From: Limnohabitans sp. TEGF004
GTDB taxonomy: Bacteria > Pseudomonadota > Gammaproteobacteria > Burkholderiales > Burkholderiaceae_C
Assembly (NCBI RefSeq): GCF_027924965.1
Contig: NZ_AP027056.1
Coordinates: forward strand, 310,001-374,000
Reading direction: 5' to 3'
DNA: 64,000 nucleotides
Shown here: piece after piece, positions 6,605-15,829 of the stretch
How positions within the stretch are numbered: the stretch's first letter is position 1
How the letters are laid out: each line of letters begins with the position of its first letter
Position numbers and translations under genes: made by a program
The notes under the pieces: model-generated
What the model was told of the DNA's origin: nothing
The model's database searches: none
The model's input: only the letters and a program-made list of their open reading frames with translations

Positions 6605-7906
6605 ATGTACTTAGACGCTCCAGCAAACGATGATTTTTTCTTTATTCCGCGGGCGCGAAATTCCCCGATCAAATCAAGCTTTATGCAGGTGGAAGGTTTG
6701 CCTGAAAAACTCAAAATTTTCAGGATTGCAGGAAGTAAGTATTGGCAGGTTCGCATTTTTAGCCATGGGCGCTACATCGGCAAAAGCTTGAAAACAACGG
6801 ACGCGCATGAAGCGCATGTGCTTGCCAAGAATTTTTATAACGAACTGGTGATGCGTGGGCAGGTTGATGTCTTAGCCGTGCCTGACGGCGATGCGTTGCT
6901 GATCATGCGAAAAAACCAATACCTCTTGCATGATTTGATCGAGGAGATTTTGCAAAGAGAGTTGGAGCGTGTGGCCAGAGATGAAATCAAAAAAGAATCA
7001 TGGCTGATGACCAAAATTCGTCTAGAGGGACTTGTTTTTGATTTCTTGAGACTTAAACCGTTGAGGTCTATCAACACCAAAACCGTCCAAGACTTTGTGC
7101 AGTTTTTGACAGAAAAGAACTTGGCTGGTTCCACCATCCTTGGTTATTTGGCGCATTTTCGAAAGTTGTTGAAATTGCTGTTTGTGCGTGGCGTGATTTC
7201 GCAAATGCCGCTTTTTCCGCCGGTGAAGTTGCAGCTCAACTCTCGGGGTGCATTCACCGTGACTGAATACAAATTGATCCTTCAAAAATCCAAAGAGCTG
7301 ACACGCACCACCTACACAGACTGGCCGTCTGGAAAGCGCATTTGGATTCATGCCTCGTACCACACCATGCCCATTGAAATGAATGGACTGATTCGTTTCA
7401 TGGTGTACACCTTTGTGCGCCCCGGTGATGTGCGACAACTGCAGCACAAACACATCGAAATCATCAAAGGCCAGTTCAACTACTTGCGACTCACTTTGCC
7501 CGAGGTCAAGCGTCACAAGGCGCCAATTGTCAGTTTGCCACCTGCTGTGCGCATTTATGAACGCCTGCTCGCACGTCAAAAGGCCCAGGGTTTTGGTCGC
7601 CCTGACGACTATGTGTTTTTCCCGCAAGAACCCAATCGCCGCCGCATGCTGGACATCATTGGTTGGCTTTTTAACTGGATTCTCAAAGACCTTGGTATCA
7701 AGCAAGGGCCGCATGGGGCCATGCGTTCGCTGTACAGCTTGCGTCATACTGCCATCACATTCAGACTGATTTTTGGTGGAAATATTGATTTATTGACCTT
7801 GGCCAGAAATGCCAGAACTTCGGTGGAAATGATTGAAAAGTTCTACGCCAGCACCCTGTCGGCGGAGATGAACATCGCCCTGTTGCACGGGAAAAGAGGT
7901 AAGTAA
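6605..7906 (+). CDS. Tyrosine recombinase / phage-type integrase
   Basis: This 433-residue protein has an N-terminal arm/SAM-like region (about 1-210) and a C-terminal catalytic domain. FVRPGDVRQLQ holds the first arginine, LTLPEVKRHKAP the beta-hairpin lysine, YSLRHTAITF the box-II arginine (Tyr replaces the usual His of HxxR), LARNARTSVEMIEKFY the tail with Asn in place of the second His and the nucleophilic tyrosine. This variant is common in integrases of integrative elements. It is not XerC/D, since a proper xerC is at 24858. No excisionase, cargo or att repeats were recognised; the neighbours are the porin and gltI. The start could also be the internal ATG at 6683. Confidence 0.88.
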   Translation: MYLDAPANDDFFFIPRARNSPIKSSFMQVEGLPEKLKIFRIAGSKYWQVRIFSHGRYIGKSLKTTDAHEAHVLAKNFYNELVMRGQVDVLAVPDGDALLIMRKNQYLLHDLIEEILQRELERVARDEIKKESWLMTKIRLEGLVFDFLRLKPLRSINTKTVQDFVQFLTEKNLAGSTILGYLAHFRKLLKLLFVRGVISQMPLFPPVKLQLNSRGAFTVTEYKLILQKSKELTRTTYTDWPSGKRIWIHASYHTMPIEMNGLIRFMVYTFVRPGDVRQLQHKHIEIIKGQFNYLRLTLPEVKRHKAPIVSLPPAVRIYERLLARQKAQGFGRPDDYVFFPQEPNRRRMLDIIGWLFNWILKDLGIKQGPHGAMRSLYSLRHTAITFRLIFGGNIDLLTLARNARTSVEMIEKFYASTLSAEMNIALLHGKRGK

Positions 7907-7972
7907 TTTCCCCATGGTGACACTCTCTAGAATGTAGATTTACGCATTCATTCACCTCAACTGGAGCTTCAC

Positions 7973-8872
7973 ATGAAAAAGCAGTTCGTTACCTTGGCCG
8001 TGGCCACACTTTTGGCAGGCACCGCCTTCGCGCAAGCCAATGACACCCTCGCCAAAGTCAAAGCCGCAGGCAGCATCACCATGGGCGTGCGCGACTCTTC
8101 TGGCGCTTTGTCTTACACCTTGGGTGACGGCAAGTATGTGGGCTACCACGTTGAGATTTGCCAGCGCATCATTGCCAACGTTGAAAAAGCAGTGGGCAAA
8201 AAGCTGGAAGTGAAATACACACCTGTGACTTCACAAAACCGTATTCCTTTGACTGAGAACGGCACGGTGGACATCGAGTGCGGCTCAACCACCAACAACG
8301 AAGCACGTCAAAAGCAAGTGGCTTTCGCGTTCACCACCTACGTGGAAGAAGTGCGCATCGCTGTGCGCGCTAACTCTGGCATCACGTCTATCGCTCAGTT
8401 GAACGGTAAGAACGTGGCGACCACCACAGGCACTACTTCTGTGCAATTGCTCCGTAAGAACGAGCGTGCCACTGGCGTTGACTTCAAAGAAGTGTTCGGT
8501 AAAGACCACGCAGACAGCTTCCTTCTGCTCGAGTCTGGCCGCGCTGATGCGTTCGTGATGGACGGCCAAATCTTGGCTGGCAACATCGCCAACTCCAAAG
8601 CACCAGCTGATTTCAAAATCGTGGGCGAAGTTTTGAACGTTGAGCCGATCGCCATCATGTTCCGTAAGGACGATCCAGCTTTCAAGAAGTTGGCTGACGA
8701 GACCATCGCTGGTTTGGCTAAGTCTGGCGAACTCGCCAAGCTGTACGACAAGTGGTTCACACAAGCCATCCCTCCAAAGAACATCAAGCTCGGCATGCCT
8801 GCCAGCGATGCCAACAAGGACGCTTGGAAAAACTTGAACGACAAACCTGTTGAAGCCTACGCCAAGAAGTAA
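7973..8872 (+). CDS. gltI: GltI, periplasmic glutamate/aspartate-binding protein
   Basis: A 299-residue precursor with signal peptide MKKQFVTLAVATLLAGTAFAQA, cleaved near residue 21. The mature protein is a family-3 solute-binding protein: GVRDSSGALSYTLGDGKYVGYHVEIC is the ligand-lobe start, PLTENGTVDIECGSTTNNEAR the signature loop of the Glu/Asp subgroup, and DAFVMDGQILAG the hinge region. It delivers glutamate or aspartate to the GltJK permease. gltJ starts 17 bases downstream. No clear promoter was identified in the 66 bases after the integrase gene. Confidence 0.93.
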   Translation: MKKQFVTLAVATLLAGTAFAQANDTLAKVKAAGSITMGVRDSSGALSYTLGDGKYVGYHVEICQRIIANVEKAVGKKLEVKYTPVTSQNRIPLTENGTVDIECGSTTNNEARQKQVAFAFTTYVEEVRIAVRANSGITSIAQLNGKNVATTTGTTSVQLLRKNERATGVDFKEVFGKDHADSFLLLESGRADAFVMDGQILAGNIANSKAPADFKIVGEVLNVEPIAIMFRKDDPAFKKLADETIAGLAKSGELAKLYDKWFTQAIPPKNIKLGMPASDANKDAWKNLNDKPVEAYAKK

Positions 8873-8889
8873 TTTAGAAAACGCAAGAC

Positions 8890-9624
8890 ATGACACTCGA
8901 TTGGCAGGTTTTTCTTCAGGACGACGGTGGTGGACGAACCTACCTCGAGTGGATGTTTGAAGCCTGGGGCTGGACGCTTTCTGTAGCGGGCAGTGCCTGG
9001 GTGGTGGCGATGTTGTCAGGATGCCTCATGGGCATCCTGCGCACCTTGCCTCAAGATACGCGTTTGAATGTTTGGTTAGCGAGATTCGCCAACGCGTGGG
9101 TGGAGCTGTTTCGCAACATCCCCGTGTTGGTCCAAATTTTTCTCTGGTACTTCGTGTTGCCCAAGGTCTTTCCGGCCATGCAACAAGTGCCGGGGTTTGT
9201 GTTGGTGGTGTTGGGCTTAGGCTTCTTTACCTCCTCACGTATCGCAGAGATGCTGCGCGCAGGTATCCAAGCCATGCCACGCGGCCAGCGTTATGCGGCC
9301 ATGGCCATGGGCTTTACCACTTGGCAAACGTATCGCTATGTGCTGCTGCCCATTGCGTTTCGCACCATTTGGCCGCCGCTCACCAGCGAGTCGATGAACT
9401 TGCTCAAAAACTCTTCGGTGGCTTTTGCGGTGTCGATTGCCGAACTCACCATGTACGCCATGCAAGTGCAAGAAGAAACTTCGCGTGGCATTGAGGTGTA
9501 CTTGGCCGTGACGGCGCTGTACACCGTGTCAGCCTTTGCTGTGAACCGTGTGATGGCTCTCGTGGAGCGCCGCATGCAAATCCCTGGCCTCGTGGTCGCA
9601 GGGAATGTCGGCGGGGGGCACTGA
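8890..9624 (+). CDS. gltJ: GltJ, glutamate/aspartate ABC transporter permease
   Basis: This 244-residue inner membrane permease of the HisMQ type has about five transmembrane helices. ELFRNIPVLVQIFLWYF is the conserved polar-amino-acid permease entry region, and RAGIQAMPRGQRYAAMAMGF with the following PIAFRTIWPPL is the EAA loop that docks on the ATPase. The N-terminal Trp-rich segment before the first helix is usual for GltJ and separates it from GltK. It pairs with the next gene (gap of 2 bases) to form the heterodimeric channel. Confidence 0.92.
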   Translation: MTLDWQVFLQDDGGGRTYLEWMFEAWGWTLSVAGSAWVVAMLSGCLMGILRTLPQDTRLNVWLARFANAWVELFRNIPVLVQIFLWYFVLPKVFPAMQQVPGFVLVVLGLGFFTSSRIAEMLRAGIQAMPRGQRYAAMAMGFTTWQTYRYVLLPIAFRTIWPPLTSESMNLLKNSSVAFAVSIAELTMYAMQVQEETSRGIEVYLAVTALYTVSAFAVNRVMALVERRMQIPGLVVAGNVGGGH

Positions 9625-9626
9625 TC

Positions 9627-10295
9627 ATGAGCGCACTCGATTTTTCTTTTGTCGAATGGGACATCTTCAACAAGTTTGTGTTGAAGGGTATGTTGTTCAG
9701 CGTTGAGCTGACCATCATCGCCACCATCGGCGGCATTGTGTTTGGCACGATCTTGGCGCTGATGCGCTTGTCGGGTAACAAATTTTTAGAACTGCCCGCC
9801 GTCATTTATGTGAACGGCATGCGCTCCATCCCCTTGGTGATGGTGATTCTGTGGTTCTTCTTACTGATACCGTTTTTGATTGGCCGCTCCATTGGTGCTG
9901 AGCTGTCGGCCACCATTACCTTTGTGGCATTTGAAGCGGCGTACTTCAGCGAGATCATGCGGGCTGGTATTCAGTCCATTCCGCGTGGTCAGGTGATGGC
10001 GGGTCAGGCTTTGGGCATGACCTACAGCCAAAACATGCGCCTCATTGTGTTGCCACAAGCCTTTCGCAACATGATTCCTGTGTTGCTCACGCAAACCATC
10101 ATCTTGTTCCAAGACACCTCGTTGGTCTATGCCATTGGCGCGTATGACTTGCTCAAGGGCTTCGTTACCGCAGGCAAGATTTATGGCCGCGTGGAAGAGG
10201 TGTACATCTTGGCCGCCTTGGTGTATTTCGTGATTTGTTTTGGCCTCTCGGCCCTCGTGCGTCGCTTGCAAGCGCGCATTGCCATCATTCGCTAA
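9627..10295 (+). CDS. gltK: GltK, glutamate/aspartate ABC transporter permease
   Basis: The second HisMQ-type permease has 222 residues. It contains YVNGMRSIPLVMVILWFF, RAGIQSIPRGQVMAGQALGMTY and VLPQAFRNMIPVLLTQTI, the last two forming the EAA coupling loop. It lacks the longer N-terminus of GltJ. The short spacings on both sides (2 and 25 bases) place it inside the gltIJKL operon. Substrate class is inferred from GltI and gene order; general polar amino acids are possible. Confidence 0.92.
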   Translation: MSALDFSFVEWDIFNKFVLKGMLFSVELTIIATIGGIVFGTILALMRLSGNKFLELPAVIYVNGMRSIPLVMVILWFFLLIPFLIGRSIGAELSATITFVAFEAAYFSEIMRAGIQSIPRGQVMAGQALGMTYSQNMRLIVLPQAFRNMIPVLLTQTIILFQDTSLVYAIGAYDLLKGFVTAGKIYGRVEEVYILAALVYFVICFGLSALVRRLQARIAIIR

Positions 10296-10320
10296 GCGTT
10301 AAGTTACGCTGGAGTTCATC

Positions 10321-11058
10321 GTGATTGAATTAAAAAATGTTTCCAAGTGGTACGGCCCCGTTCAGGTGCTGAACAACTGTTCCACCAACATCCAAAAGGG
10401 AGAAGTGGTCGTGGTCTGTGGCCCTTCAGGCTCGGGCAAATCCACCCTCATCAAAACCATCAACGCCTTGGAGCCTTTCCAAGAAGGCGAGATCATGGTC
10501 GACGGCATTGCGGTGCACGGCAAAGACACCAACCTGCCCAAACTTCGCAGCCGCGTGGGCATGGTGTTTCAGCACTTCGAGTTGTTCCCGCATTTGTCGG
10601 TGACCGAGAACCTCACGATTGCTCAGCAAAAGGTCTTGGGCCGCAGCGAAGACGAAGCGCATGCACATGGTTTGAAATACCTAGAGCGCGTGGGCCTGAT
10701 GGCGCACAAAGACAAGTTTCCAGGCCAACTCTCGGGCGGCCAACAACAACGCGTGGCCATTGCCCGTGCTTTGAGCATGGACCCCATCGTGATGTTGTTT
10801 GACGAACCCACCTCAGCACTCGATCCCGAGATGGTGGGCGAGGTGTTGGACGTGATGGTGGACTTGGCCAACGAAGGCATGACCATGATGTGCGTCACCC
10901 ACGAAATGGGCTTCGCCCGCAAGGTGGGCAGCCGTGTGATCTTCATGGATGTGGGCGGCAAGATTTTGGAAGACTGCTCGAAGGATGAGTTCTTCAATCA
11001 CCCAGAAAACCGTCAGCCACGAACCAAAGAGTTCTTGAACAAGATCTTGGCGCACTGA
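10321..11058 (+). CDS. gltL: GltL, ATP-binding subunit of the glutamate/aspartate importer
   Basis: This 245-residue ABC ATPase starts at GTG 10321. Walker A is GPSGSGKST (residues about 35-43), Q-loop [11 protein letters not shown], signature LSGGQQQR, Walker [13 protein letters not shown] and the H-loop [10 protein letters not shown]. The [10 protein letters not shown] start and [20 protein letters not shown] end are characteristic of polar amino acid importers. It energises uptake at the cytoplasmic face of GltJK. No T-rich terminator follows; a large stem-loop at 11083-11158 separates it from pyrC. Confidence 0.95.
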   Translation: MIELKNVSKWYGPVQVLNNCSTNIQKGEVVVVCGPSGSGKSTLIKTINALEPFQEGEIMVDGIAVHGKDTNLPKLRSRVGMVFQHFELFPHLSVTENLTIAQQKVLGRSEDEAHAHGLKYLERVGLMAHKDKFPGQLSGGQQQRVAIARALSMDPIVMLFDEPTSALDPEMVGEVLDVMVDLANEGMTMMCVTHEMGFARKVGSRVIFMDVGGKILEDCSKDEFFNHPENRQPRTKEFLNKILAH

Positions 11059-11082
11059 TATCTGTTTTTCCTCCGGGGAGGG

Positions 11083-11158
11083 TTGCGCAGCTTGGGTGCG
11101 GCGGCTTTCTCATGCTGGAGTACCAGAAATCGTCAGCCGCCGCACCCAAGCCGCGCAA
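11083..11158 (+). repeat. 24-base near-perfect inverted repeat between gltL and pyrC
   Basis: Arms at 11083-11106 and 11135-11158 pair over 24 bases with one mismatch; the core is CTTGGGTGCGGCGGCT / AGCCGCCGCACCCAAG. The loop is 28 bases. No T-run follows, so it is not a simple Rho-independent terminator. It could stabilise the gltIJKL mRNA 3' end, be a dispersed palindromic element, or affect pyrC, whose ATG is 38 bases further on. Confidence 0.8.
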
Positions 11159-11196
11159 CAGTCGTTAGACCAGAAACAAAAAGCGACAATAAAAGC

Positions 11197-12228
11197 ATGA
11201 CGCAACAAATCACCATCACAAAACCCGACGACTGGCACCTGCACGTGCGCGATGGCGCTGCACTCAACACCGTGGTGCCCCACACCGCCGCCGAATTTGG
11301 CCGCGCTGTCATCATGCCTAACCTCAGGCCCCCCGTCACCACAGCGGCACAAGCCTTGGCCTACAAAGAGCGCATCTCGGCTGCCGTACCACAGGGCATG
11401 AGCTTTGAGCCATTGATGACGCTGTACCTCACCGACAACTTGCCCGCCGACGAAATCGTCCGCGCCAAAGACGCTGGCGTGGTCGCCGCCAAGCTCTACC
11501 CAGCAGGCGCCACCACCAACAGCGATGCGGGTGTGACCGACATGCGCAAGACCTACAAAACACTTGAAGCCATGCAAAAAGCAGGCATGTTGTTGTTGGT
11601 GCACGGTGAAGTCACCAGCAGCGACATCGACTTGTTTGACCGCGAAGCTGTCTTCATCGACACGCAGCTCATTCCGCTGCGCAAAGATTTCCCCGAACTC
11701 AAAATTGTGTTCGAGCACATCACCACCGCCGAGGCTGCGCAATACGTGGCCGAGAGCGATCAGTACACAGGCGCCACCATAACCGCGCACCACTTGCTGT
11801 ACAACCGCAACGCCATCTTCACCGGCGGTATTCGCCCACATTACTACTGCTTACCTGTGTTGAAGCGCGAAACACATCGCCAAGCTTTGGTGAAAGCCGC
11901 CACCAGCGGTTCACCTAAGTTCTTCTTGGGCACCGACAGCGCGCCACATCCCGCACAGCTCAAAGAACACGCCACAGGTTGCGCCGGTTGCTACACCGCA
12001 CACGCAGCCATGCCCATGTACGCCGAAGCGTTTGAGAACGCAGGTGCACTTGACAAACTCGAAGGCTTCGCCAGCTTCCACGGTGCAGACTTCTACGGCT
12101 TGCCACGCAACACCGGCACGCTCACGCTGCGCAAAGAAAGCTGGACACCGCCCGAGAGCTTTGCGTTTGGCGAAGCCGACTTGAAGCCCCTGCGCTCTGG
12201 CGAGGCATTGCCTTGGCGCGTGGTTTAA
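11197..12228 (+). CDS. pyrC: Dihydroorotase (PyrC, class II)
   Basis: PyrC cyclises N-carbamoyl-aspartate to dihydroorotate, the third step of pyrimidine synthesis. The 343-residue length is normal for the short PyrC class. [10 protein letters not shown] (His14, His16) gives the first zinc ligands, [18 protein letters not shown] contains the carboxylated bridging lysine near residue 100, LVHGEV and FEHITT provide further histidines, and LGTDSAPHP the catalytic aspartate. The ATG at 11197 is chosen because the conserved N-terminus begins there; an upstream in-frame extension runs through the stem-loop. The 3' end overlaps the next gene by 16 bases. Confidence 0.95.
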   Translation: MTQQITITKPDDWHLHVRDGAALNTVVPHTAAEFGRAVIMPNLRPPVTTAAQALAYKERISAAVPQGMSFEPLMTLYLTDNLPADEIVRAKDAGVVAAKLYPAGATTNSDAGVTDMRKTYKTLEAMQKAGMLLLVHGEVTSSDIDLFDREAVFIDTQLIPLRKDFPELKIVFEHITTAEAAQYVAESDQYTGATITAHHLLYNRNAIFTGGIRPHYYCLPVLKRETHRQALVKAATSGSPKFFLGTDSAPHPAQLKEHATGCAGCYTAHAAMPMYAEAFENAGALDKLEGFASFHGADFYGLPRNTGTLTLRKESWTPPESFAFGEADLKPLRSGEALPWRVV

Positions 12229-13145
12229 ATCCAAAAACAGAAGGCTTTGCAGGCGCTGTCTTAGCCGAGATTGATTGGTCGCAGCCGTGGTTCTCGCCTT
12301 GGCGCGAACTTGGTGAGTCCACGGCGCAACTAGCGCTGAAACAGCAAAGCGTTGCCGAAGCCCTAAATGCACTTCAAACAAACCTGCAGCTAAGCTCAGT
12401 CGCAGCGAACCACTCCGCAGACAAGTGCGAGGCCAGCGCGGGCTCGGGTGATATTGCGAGCGCAGCGAGCGTGAACACGACCCGTGCTGGCCTCGCGCTT
12501 GGCGATGCCAAAGAAGTGACGTTCGTCCCCCAGTCAGCCCTCCCCGAAGGCCAAGCCTACGAAGACTTCATTTTCAAAACTGGCCAAGTACCCACCCGCG
12601 ACGGCCTGCACGACTTCTTCAACGGTTTGTGCTGGCATCGCTTCCCACTGGCCAAGCGTCGCCTGAATCAACTGCAAGCCGCTGAGATCGAAGCTCAAGG
12701 CATCAGTGCTACACGCGGCCCCGTGCGCGATGCACTCACCTTGTTTGACGAAAACGTCGTGCTCATGCACGCATCCGACGAGGTGTGGGCTGCGTTGCAA
12801 GCGCGTGATTGGCTCAAGCTCTTTGTGTACCTCCGTGACCAATGGCAGCACGTTCACCTCGTGTTGTTCGGCCATGCCTTGGTCGAAAAACTCGTCACGC
12901 CTTACAAGTCCATCACCGGCCATGTGTACCGCGTGGCCAATGAGGTCAACCCACACGACGAAGCCGCGCTAGATGCGTGGCTGGTGCAAGATCTGCAAGC
13001 TGCCAAACTAGCTACTAAACCTTTCGAGCCACTGCCCGTTTTGGGCGTTCCAGGCTGGTGTGCTGACAATGCCGAGCGTGCTTATTACGAAGACACAAAT
13101 GTGTTTCGTCCTAAGCGTGAATTAGCCATTAAGGCATCCAAATAG
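12213..13145 (+). CDS. DUF3025-family protein with a palindromic insertion
   Basis: A 310-residue soluble protein of unknown function. The DUF3025 core is seen as [23 protein letters not shown], then [21 protein letters not shown] and the C-terminal [13 protein letters not shown] start at the TTG of 12213, overlapping pyrC, keeps the conserved [15 protein letters not shown] segment; no better start is visible. Residues about 70-97 are encoded by an inverted-repeat insertion (12422-12501) and have low complexity compared with the flanks. The family is widespread in Burkholderiales, but its biochemical role is not established. Confidence 0.75.
   Translation: MARGLNPKTEGFAGAVLAEIDWSQPWFSPWRELGESTAQLALKQQSVAEALNALQTNLQLSSVAANHSADKCEASAGSGDIASAASVNTTRAGLALGDAKEVTFVPQSALPEGQAYEDFIFKTGQVPTRDGLHDFFNGLCWHRFPLAKRRLNQLQAAEIEAQGISATRGPVRDALTLFDENVVLMHASDEVWAALQARDWLKLFVYLRDQWQHVHLVLFGHALVEKLVTPYKSITGHVYRVANEVNPHDEAALDAWLVQDLQAAKLATKPFEPLPVLGVPGWCADNAERAYYEDTNVFRPKRELAIKASK
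12422..12501. repeat. Palindromic element inside the DUF3025 coding sequence
   Basis: Arms at 12422-12442 and 12481-12501 pair over 21 bases with two mismatches (core GCGAGGCCAGC / GCTGGCCTCGC). A 38-base centre contains a further small dyad (CTCG...CGAG). The element is read through in frame. It resembles in principle the in-frame palindromic elements known from Rickettsia, but no second copy was noticed in this window. Confidence 0.75.
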
Positions 13146-13191
13146 CTCACAGCTTTGCCTAACTTTTGTGTGGTTTTTTAAAAGCTGCGTG

Positions 13192-13219
13192 TTGAATTGC
13201 TAGCAATCGCCCCTACCAT
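13192..13219 (+). promoter_or_regulatory. Candidate sigma-32 heat-shock promoter of htpX
   Basis: TTGAAT (13192-13197) and CCCCTACCAT (13210-13219) are separated by 12 bases (13 from TTGAA). This approximates the sigma-32 consensus (TTGAAA, about 13-14 bases, CCCCATnT). It lies 43 bases before the htpX ATG. htpX is a heat-shock gene in E. coli, which supports the reading. Confidence 0.5.
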
Positions 13220-13261
13220 TCATAGCAGCGGACCTTTGTACTACCCGCTGAAAAGGAAACC

Positions 13262-14134
13262 ATGAAACGCATTCTTCTGTTCGTCCTCACCAACCTCGCC
13301 GTCATGGTGGTGCTGGGGGTCGTCGCCAGTTTGCTGGGCGTCAACCGCTTTCTCACCGCCAACGGTTTGAACCTGTCTGCCTTGTTGGGCTTCTCGCTCA
13401 TCATGGGTTTTGGCGGTGCATTTATTTCTCTCTTGATGAGCAAGCCCATGGCCAAGTGGAGCACGGGCGCACACGTCATCACCCAACCCGCCAACCAAGA
13501 CGAAGCGTGGTTGGTGAGCGTGGTGCAACGCTTGTCTGAGCGCGCTGGCATCACCATGCCTGAAGTCGCCATTTATGAGGGCGAGCCCAACGCGTTTGCC
13601 ACGGGTGCATTCAAAAATTCAGCCTTAGTGGCCGTGTCTACCGGCTTGCTGCAAGGCATGACCAAAGAAGAAATTGAAGCTGTGTTGGGTCATGAGATTG
13701 CCCACGTTGCCAACGGCGACATGGTCACGCTCACGCTCATCCAAGGCGTGCTCAACACCTTTGTGGTGTTCTTGAGCCGCGTCATCGGCTACTTCGTGGA
13801 CAGCATGTTGCGCAGCAAGGATGACGAGTCCACAGGCCCAGGCATGGGCTACTACATCACCAGCTTTGTGCTCGACATCTTGCTTGGCTTCGTGGCCAGC
13901 ATGATCGTGGCCTGGTTCAGCCGCTACCGCGAGTTCGCTGCGGATGAAGGTTCTGCCAAGCTCTTGGGTAACAAGCAACCCATGATCAACGCCTTGGCTC
14001 GCCTCAACAGCATGCAAGCGGGCGAGCTGCCCACCAGCGTGGCTGCGATGGGCATCACCGGTGGTTTGGGCAAGTTGTTTGCCTCGCACCCACCGTTGGA
14101 AGAGCGCATTGCAGCATTGCAAGCGGCGCGCTGA
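13262..14134 (+). CDS. htpX: HtpX, membrane zinc metalloprotease
   Basis: A 290-residue M48-family protease of the inner membrane that degrades misfolded membrane proteins under stress. Two N-terminal helices (about 3-27 and 38-60) precede the catalytic domain. HEIAH at 144-148 is the zinc site, and EFAADE near residue 222 supplies the third ligand. Two more hydrophobic stretches follow the zinc site. The SD AAAGGAAACC directly precedes the ATG. A probable heat-shock promoter lies upstream. The next gene starts immediately after the stop, so the two are co-transcribed. Confidence 0.95.
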   Translation: MKRILLFVLTNLAVMVVLGVVASLLGVNRFLTANGLNLSALLGFSLIMGFGGAFISLLMSKPMAKWSTGAHVITQPANQDEAWLVSVVQRLSERAGITMPEVAIYEGEPNAFATGAFKNSALVAVSTGLLQGMTKEEIEAVLGHEIAHVANGDMVTLTLIQGVLNTFVVFLSRVIGYFVDSMLRSKDDESTGPGMGYYITSFVLDILLGFVASMIVAWFSRYREFAADEGSAKLLGNKQPMINALARLNSMQAGELPTSVAAMGITGGLGKLFASHPPLEERIAALQAAR

Positions 14135-15292
14135 TTGTTGAACGCGCCTCAATCTCCCTGGACGGTCGCCTCTGTGCAAGCAGTGGCGACTGTTGCCATT
14201 CAGCCTGCTGCTGAACTCACGCCTGCGCAAAAACGTTTCAACACGTTGCTGGCGCGTGTGTCGGCCTTGTCTGATTCCATTGCCACGCTAGAGGCGTTGT
14301 CCACGCAGCACCGCAGCAGCCACTTGACGGCGATGAGCGCGTTGAAGAGCCAAGAAGACACGGCACGTAAAAACCTGTTGCTGTATTTGGATGGGTGCTT
14401 GCATAGCGCAGAGCTCACGGCCACACACCGACGCAGCGCCACGCAAATCATCCTCGCGCTGTGTGAAGCACTAGAGCACAAGAAAGACGGCCAAGTGCAA
14501 GCCGTGTTCAACCATCACCACAGCGAAGAAGACGCGCAAGCTTTGGCTGAAGAGGCGCGTGCAGGTGCTGAGCACGCCAAAGCCGTGTTTGAAGATTTAT
14601 TCGGAAAGCCTTTGCATGGCGCAAACGACTTGCACACCGCAGAGGCGGTGTTTGAAGCAGGCCTGCGTCAATACCGCGAACAGCAACAGCGCCTCGAAGA
14701 CAAACGCCAAGCCAAGAAGGCCAAGAAAAAACCAGCGGCCCGTCAGCTCAAAGATGTGCAGCAAAAGATGGATGCCAACACCGCGCTGCGCACGGTGTAC
14801 CGTCAACTCGCCAGCGCCTTGCACCCCGACCGCGAGCCCGATGAGGCCGAGCGCTTGCGCAAAACCGCGTTGATGAGCGAAGTGAATGCCGCGTATGACC
14901 GCAAGAACTTGTCGGAGTTGCTCAAGCTGCAATTGCAATTGGCACAGATCGACAGTGCGGCTTTGAGCCGCATGGCCGACGACAAACTCAACGCCATGTG
15001 CCTGCTGCTCAAAGAGCAAGTGGAAGCGCTGGAAGAAGACGAAGCACAAGCCCAGTTTGAAATTCGTCACTACCTTGGCGTGAACGAGCTCGATCACATC
15101 AGCGCCGAAAGCTTGGCGCGCGCACTGGCCATTCAGCTGCGGGACAAAGAGCATGAGGTCGACACGCTAGAGCGCGACTTGCGTCGCATTCAAAACGAGG
15201 CGGAGCTGAAACGTTGGCTCAAAGAGCAAGCGCAGCTGGCCAAAGAAGCGCGGGCAGAGCTGACCGATTTGGACCGCTTGCTGTACCGATAA
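14135..15292 (+). CDS. J-domain-like coiled-coil protein
   Basis: A 385-residue soluble protein, largely helical and charged. A partial DnaJ-like domain lies at about residues 215-270: ALRTVYRQLASALHPDRE has the HPD tripeptide, followed by LMSEVNAAYDRKNLSELL. This suggests an interaction with a DnaK-type chaperone. Coiled-coil segments flank it (about 180-205 and 295-380). No ATG is available; TTG at 14135 directly abuts the htpX stop, and TTG 14138 is equivalent. Co-transcription with htpX fits a protein-quality role, but specific function is unknown. A terminator follows. Confidence 0.75.
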   Translation: MLNAPQSPWTVASVQAVATVAIQPAAELTPAQKRFNTLLARVSALSDSIATLEALSTQHRSSHLTAMSALKSQEDTARKNLLLYLDGCLHSAELTATHRRSATQIILALCEALEHKKDGQVQAVFNHHHSEEDAQALAEEARAGAEHAKAVFEDLFGKPLHGANDLHTAEAVFEAGLRQYREQQQRLEDKRQAKKAKKKPAARQLKDVQQKMDANTALRTVYRQLASALHPDREPDEAERLRKTALMSEVNAAYDRKNLSELLKLQLQLAQIDSAALSRMADDKLNAMCLLLKEQVEALEEDEAQAQFEIRHYLGVNELDHISAESLARALAIQLRDKEHEVDTLERDLRRIQNEAELKRWLKEQAQLAKEARAELTDLDRLLYR

Positions 15293-15297
15293 AAAGA

Positions 15298-15330
15298 AAC
15301 AGCGCCCATGAAGGCGCTGTTAAGTTTTTT
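15298..15330 (+). terminator. Rho-independent terminator after the J-domain gene
   Basis: AACAGCGCC (15298-15306) / GGCGCTGTT (15313-15321), six-base loop, then a run of six T at 15325-15330. On the other strand the A-rich flank is weaker, so it may partly serve the convergent SRPBCC gene as well. Confidence 0.92.
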
Positions 15331-15343
15331 AACCGCTGAGTTG

Positions 15344-15790
15344 TTAGCCCGGAATATCCGGCTCCACCAGTTTGGCCAATTGCTCCAACGATTCTTGCCA
15401 TCCGAGGTAACACATCTCCAAGGGAATCATCTCTGGAATGCCTGTTTGGGTGACGTTCAACTCAGTGCCGCAGATCACGGGCTTAAGCGTCACCGTCACC
15501 TCCAGCACGCCTGGCAAGTTGGCATCGTCAAACTTGTCGTTGTAGCGAATGCGTTCGTTGGGCACGAGTTCCAGGTACTCGCCACCAAACGAGTGGCTGT
15601 TACCACTGCCGAAGTTATGAAACGAAATGCGGAATGTGCCGCCTACTTTTGCATCGAGGTTATGCACCGTGCAAGTAAAGCCATAGGGCGGCAGCCACTT
15701 GGCCAAAGCACCAACTTCTAGAAAAGCGCAATAGACCTTTTCGGGTGTCGTTTTTAAAACACGGTGAAGGTGAATACTTCGACTGGACAT
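15344..15790 (-). CDS. SRPBCC (AHSA1-like) domain protein
   Basis: A 148-residue single-domain protein of the START/Bet v1-like superfamily. HRVLKTTPEKVYCAFLEVGALAKWLPPYGF is the typical AHSA1 N-terminus, GGTFRISFHNF the central strand, and LGWQESLEQLAKLVE the C-terminal helix that closes the hydrophobic cavity. Such proteins bind a small hydrophobic ligand or act as polyketide cyclase-like folds; no catalytic assignment is possible. The gene is monocistronic in appearance, 39 bases after the cysteine synthase stop on the neighbouring side. Confidence 0.85.
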   Translation of the reverse strand: MSSRSIHLHRVLKTTPEKVYCAFLEVGALAKWLPPYGFTCTVHNLDAKVGGTFRISFHNFGSGNSHSFGGEYLELVPNERIRYNDKFDDANLPGVLEVTVTLKPVICGTELNVTQTGIPEMIPLEMCYLGWQESLEQLAKLVEPDIPG

Positions 15791-15829
15791 GTCGGTCTCC
15801 TTGATAGAGTTTTCAAATAACTGCAGCGC

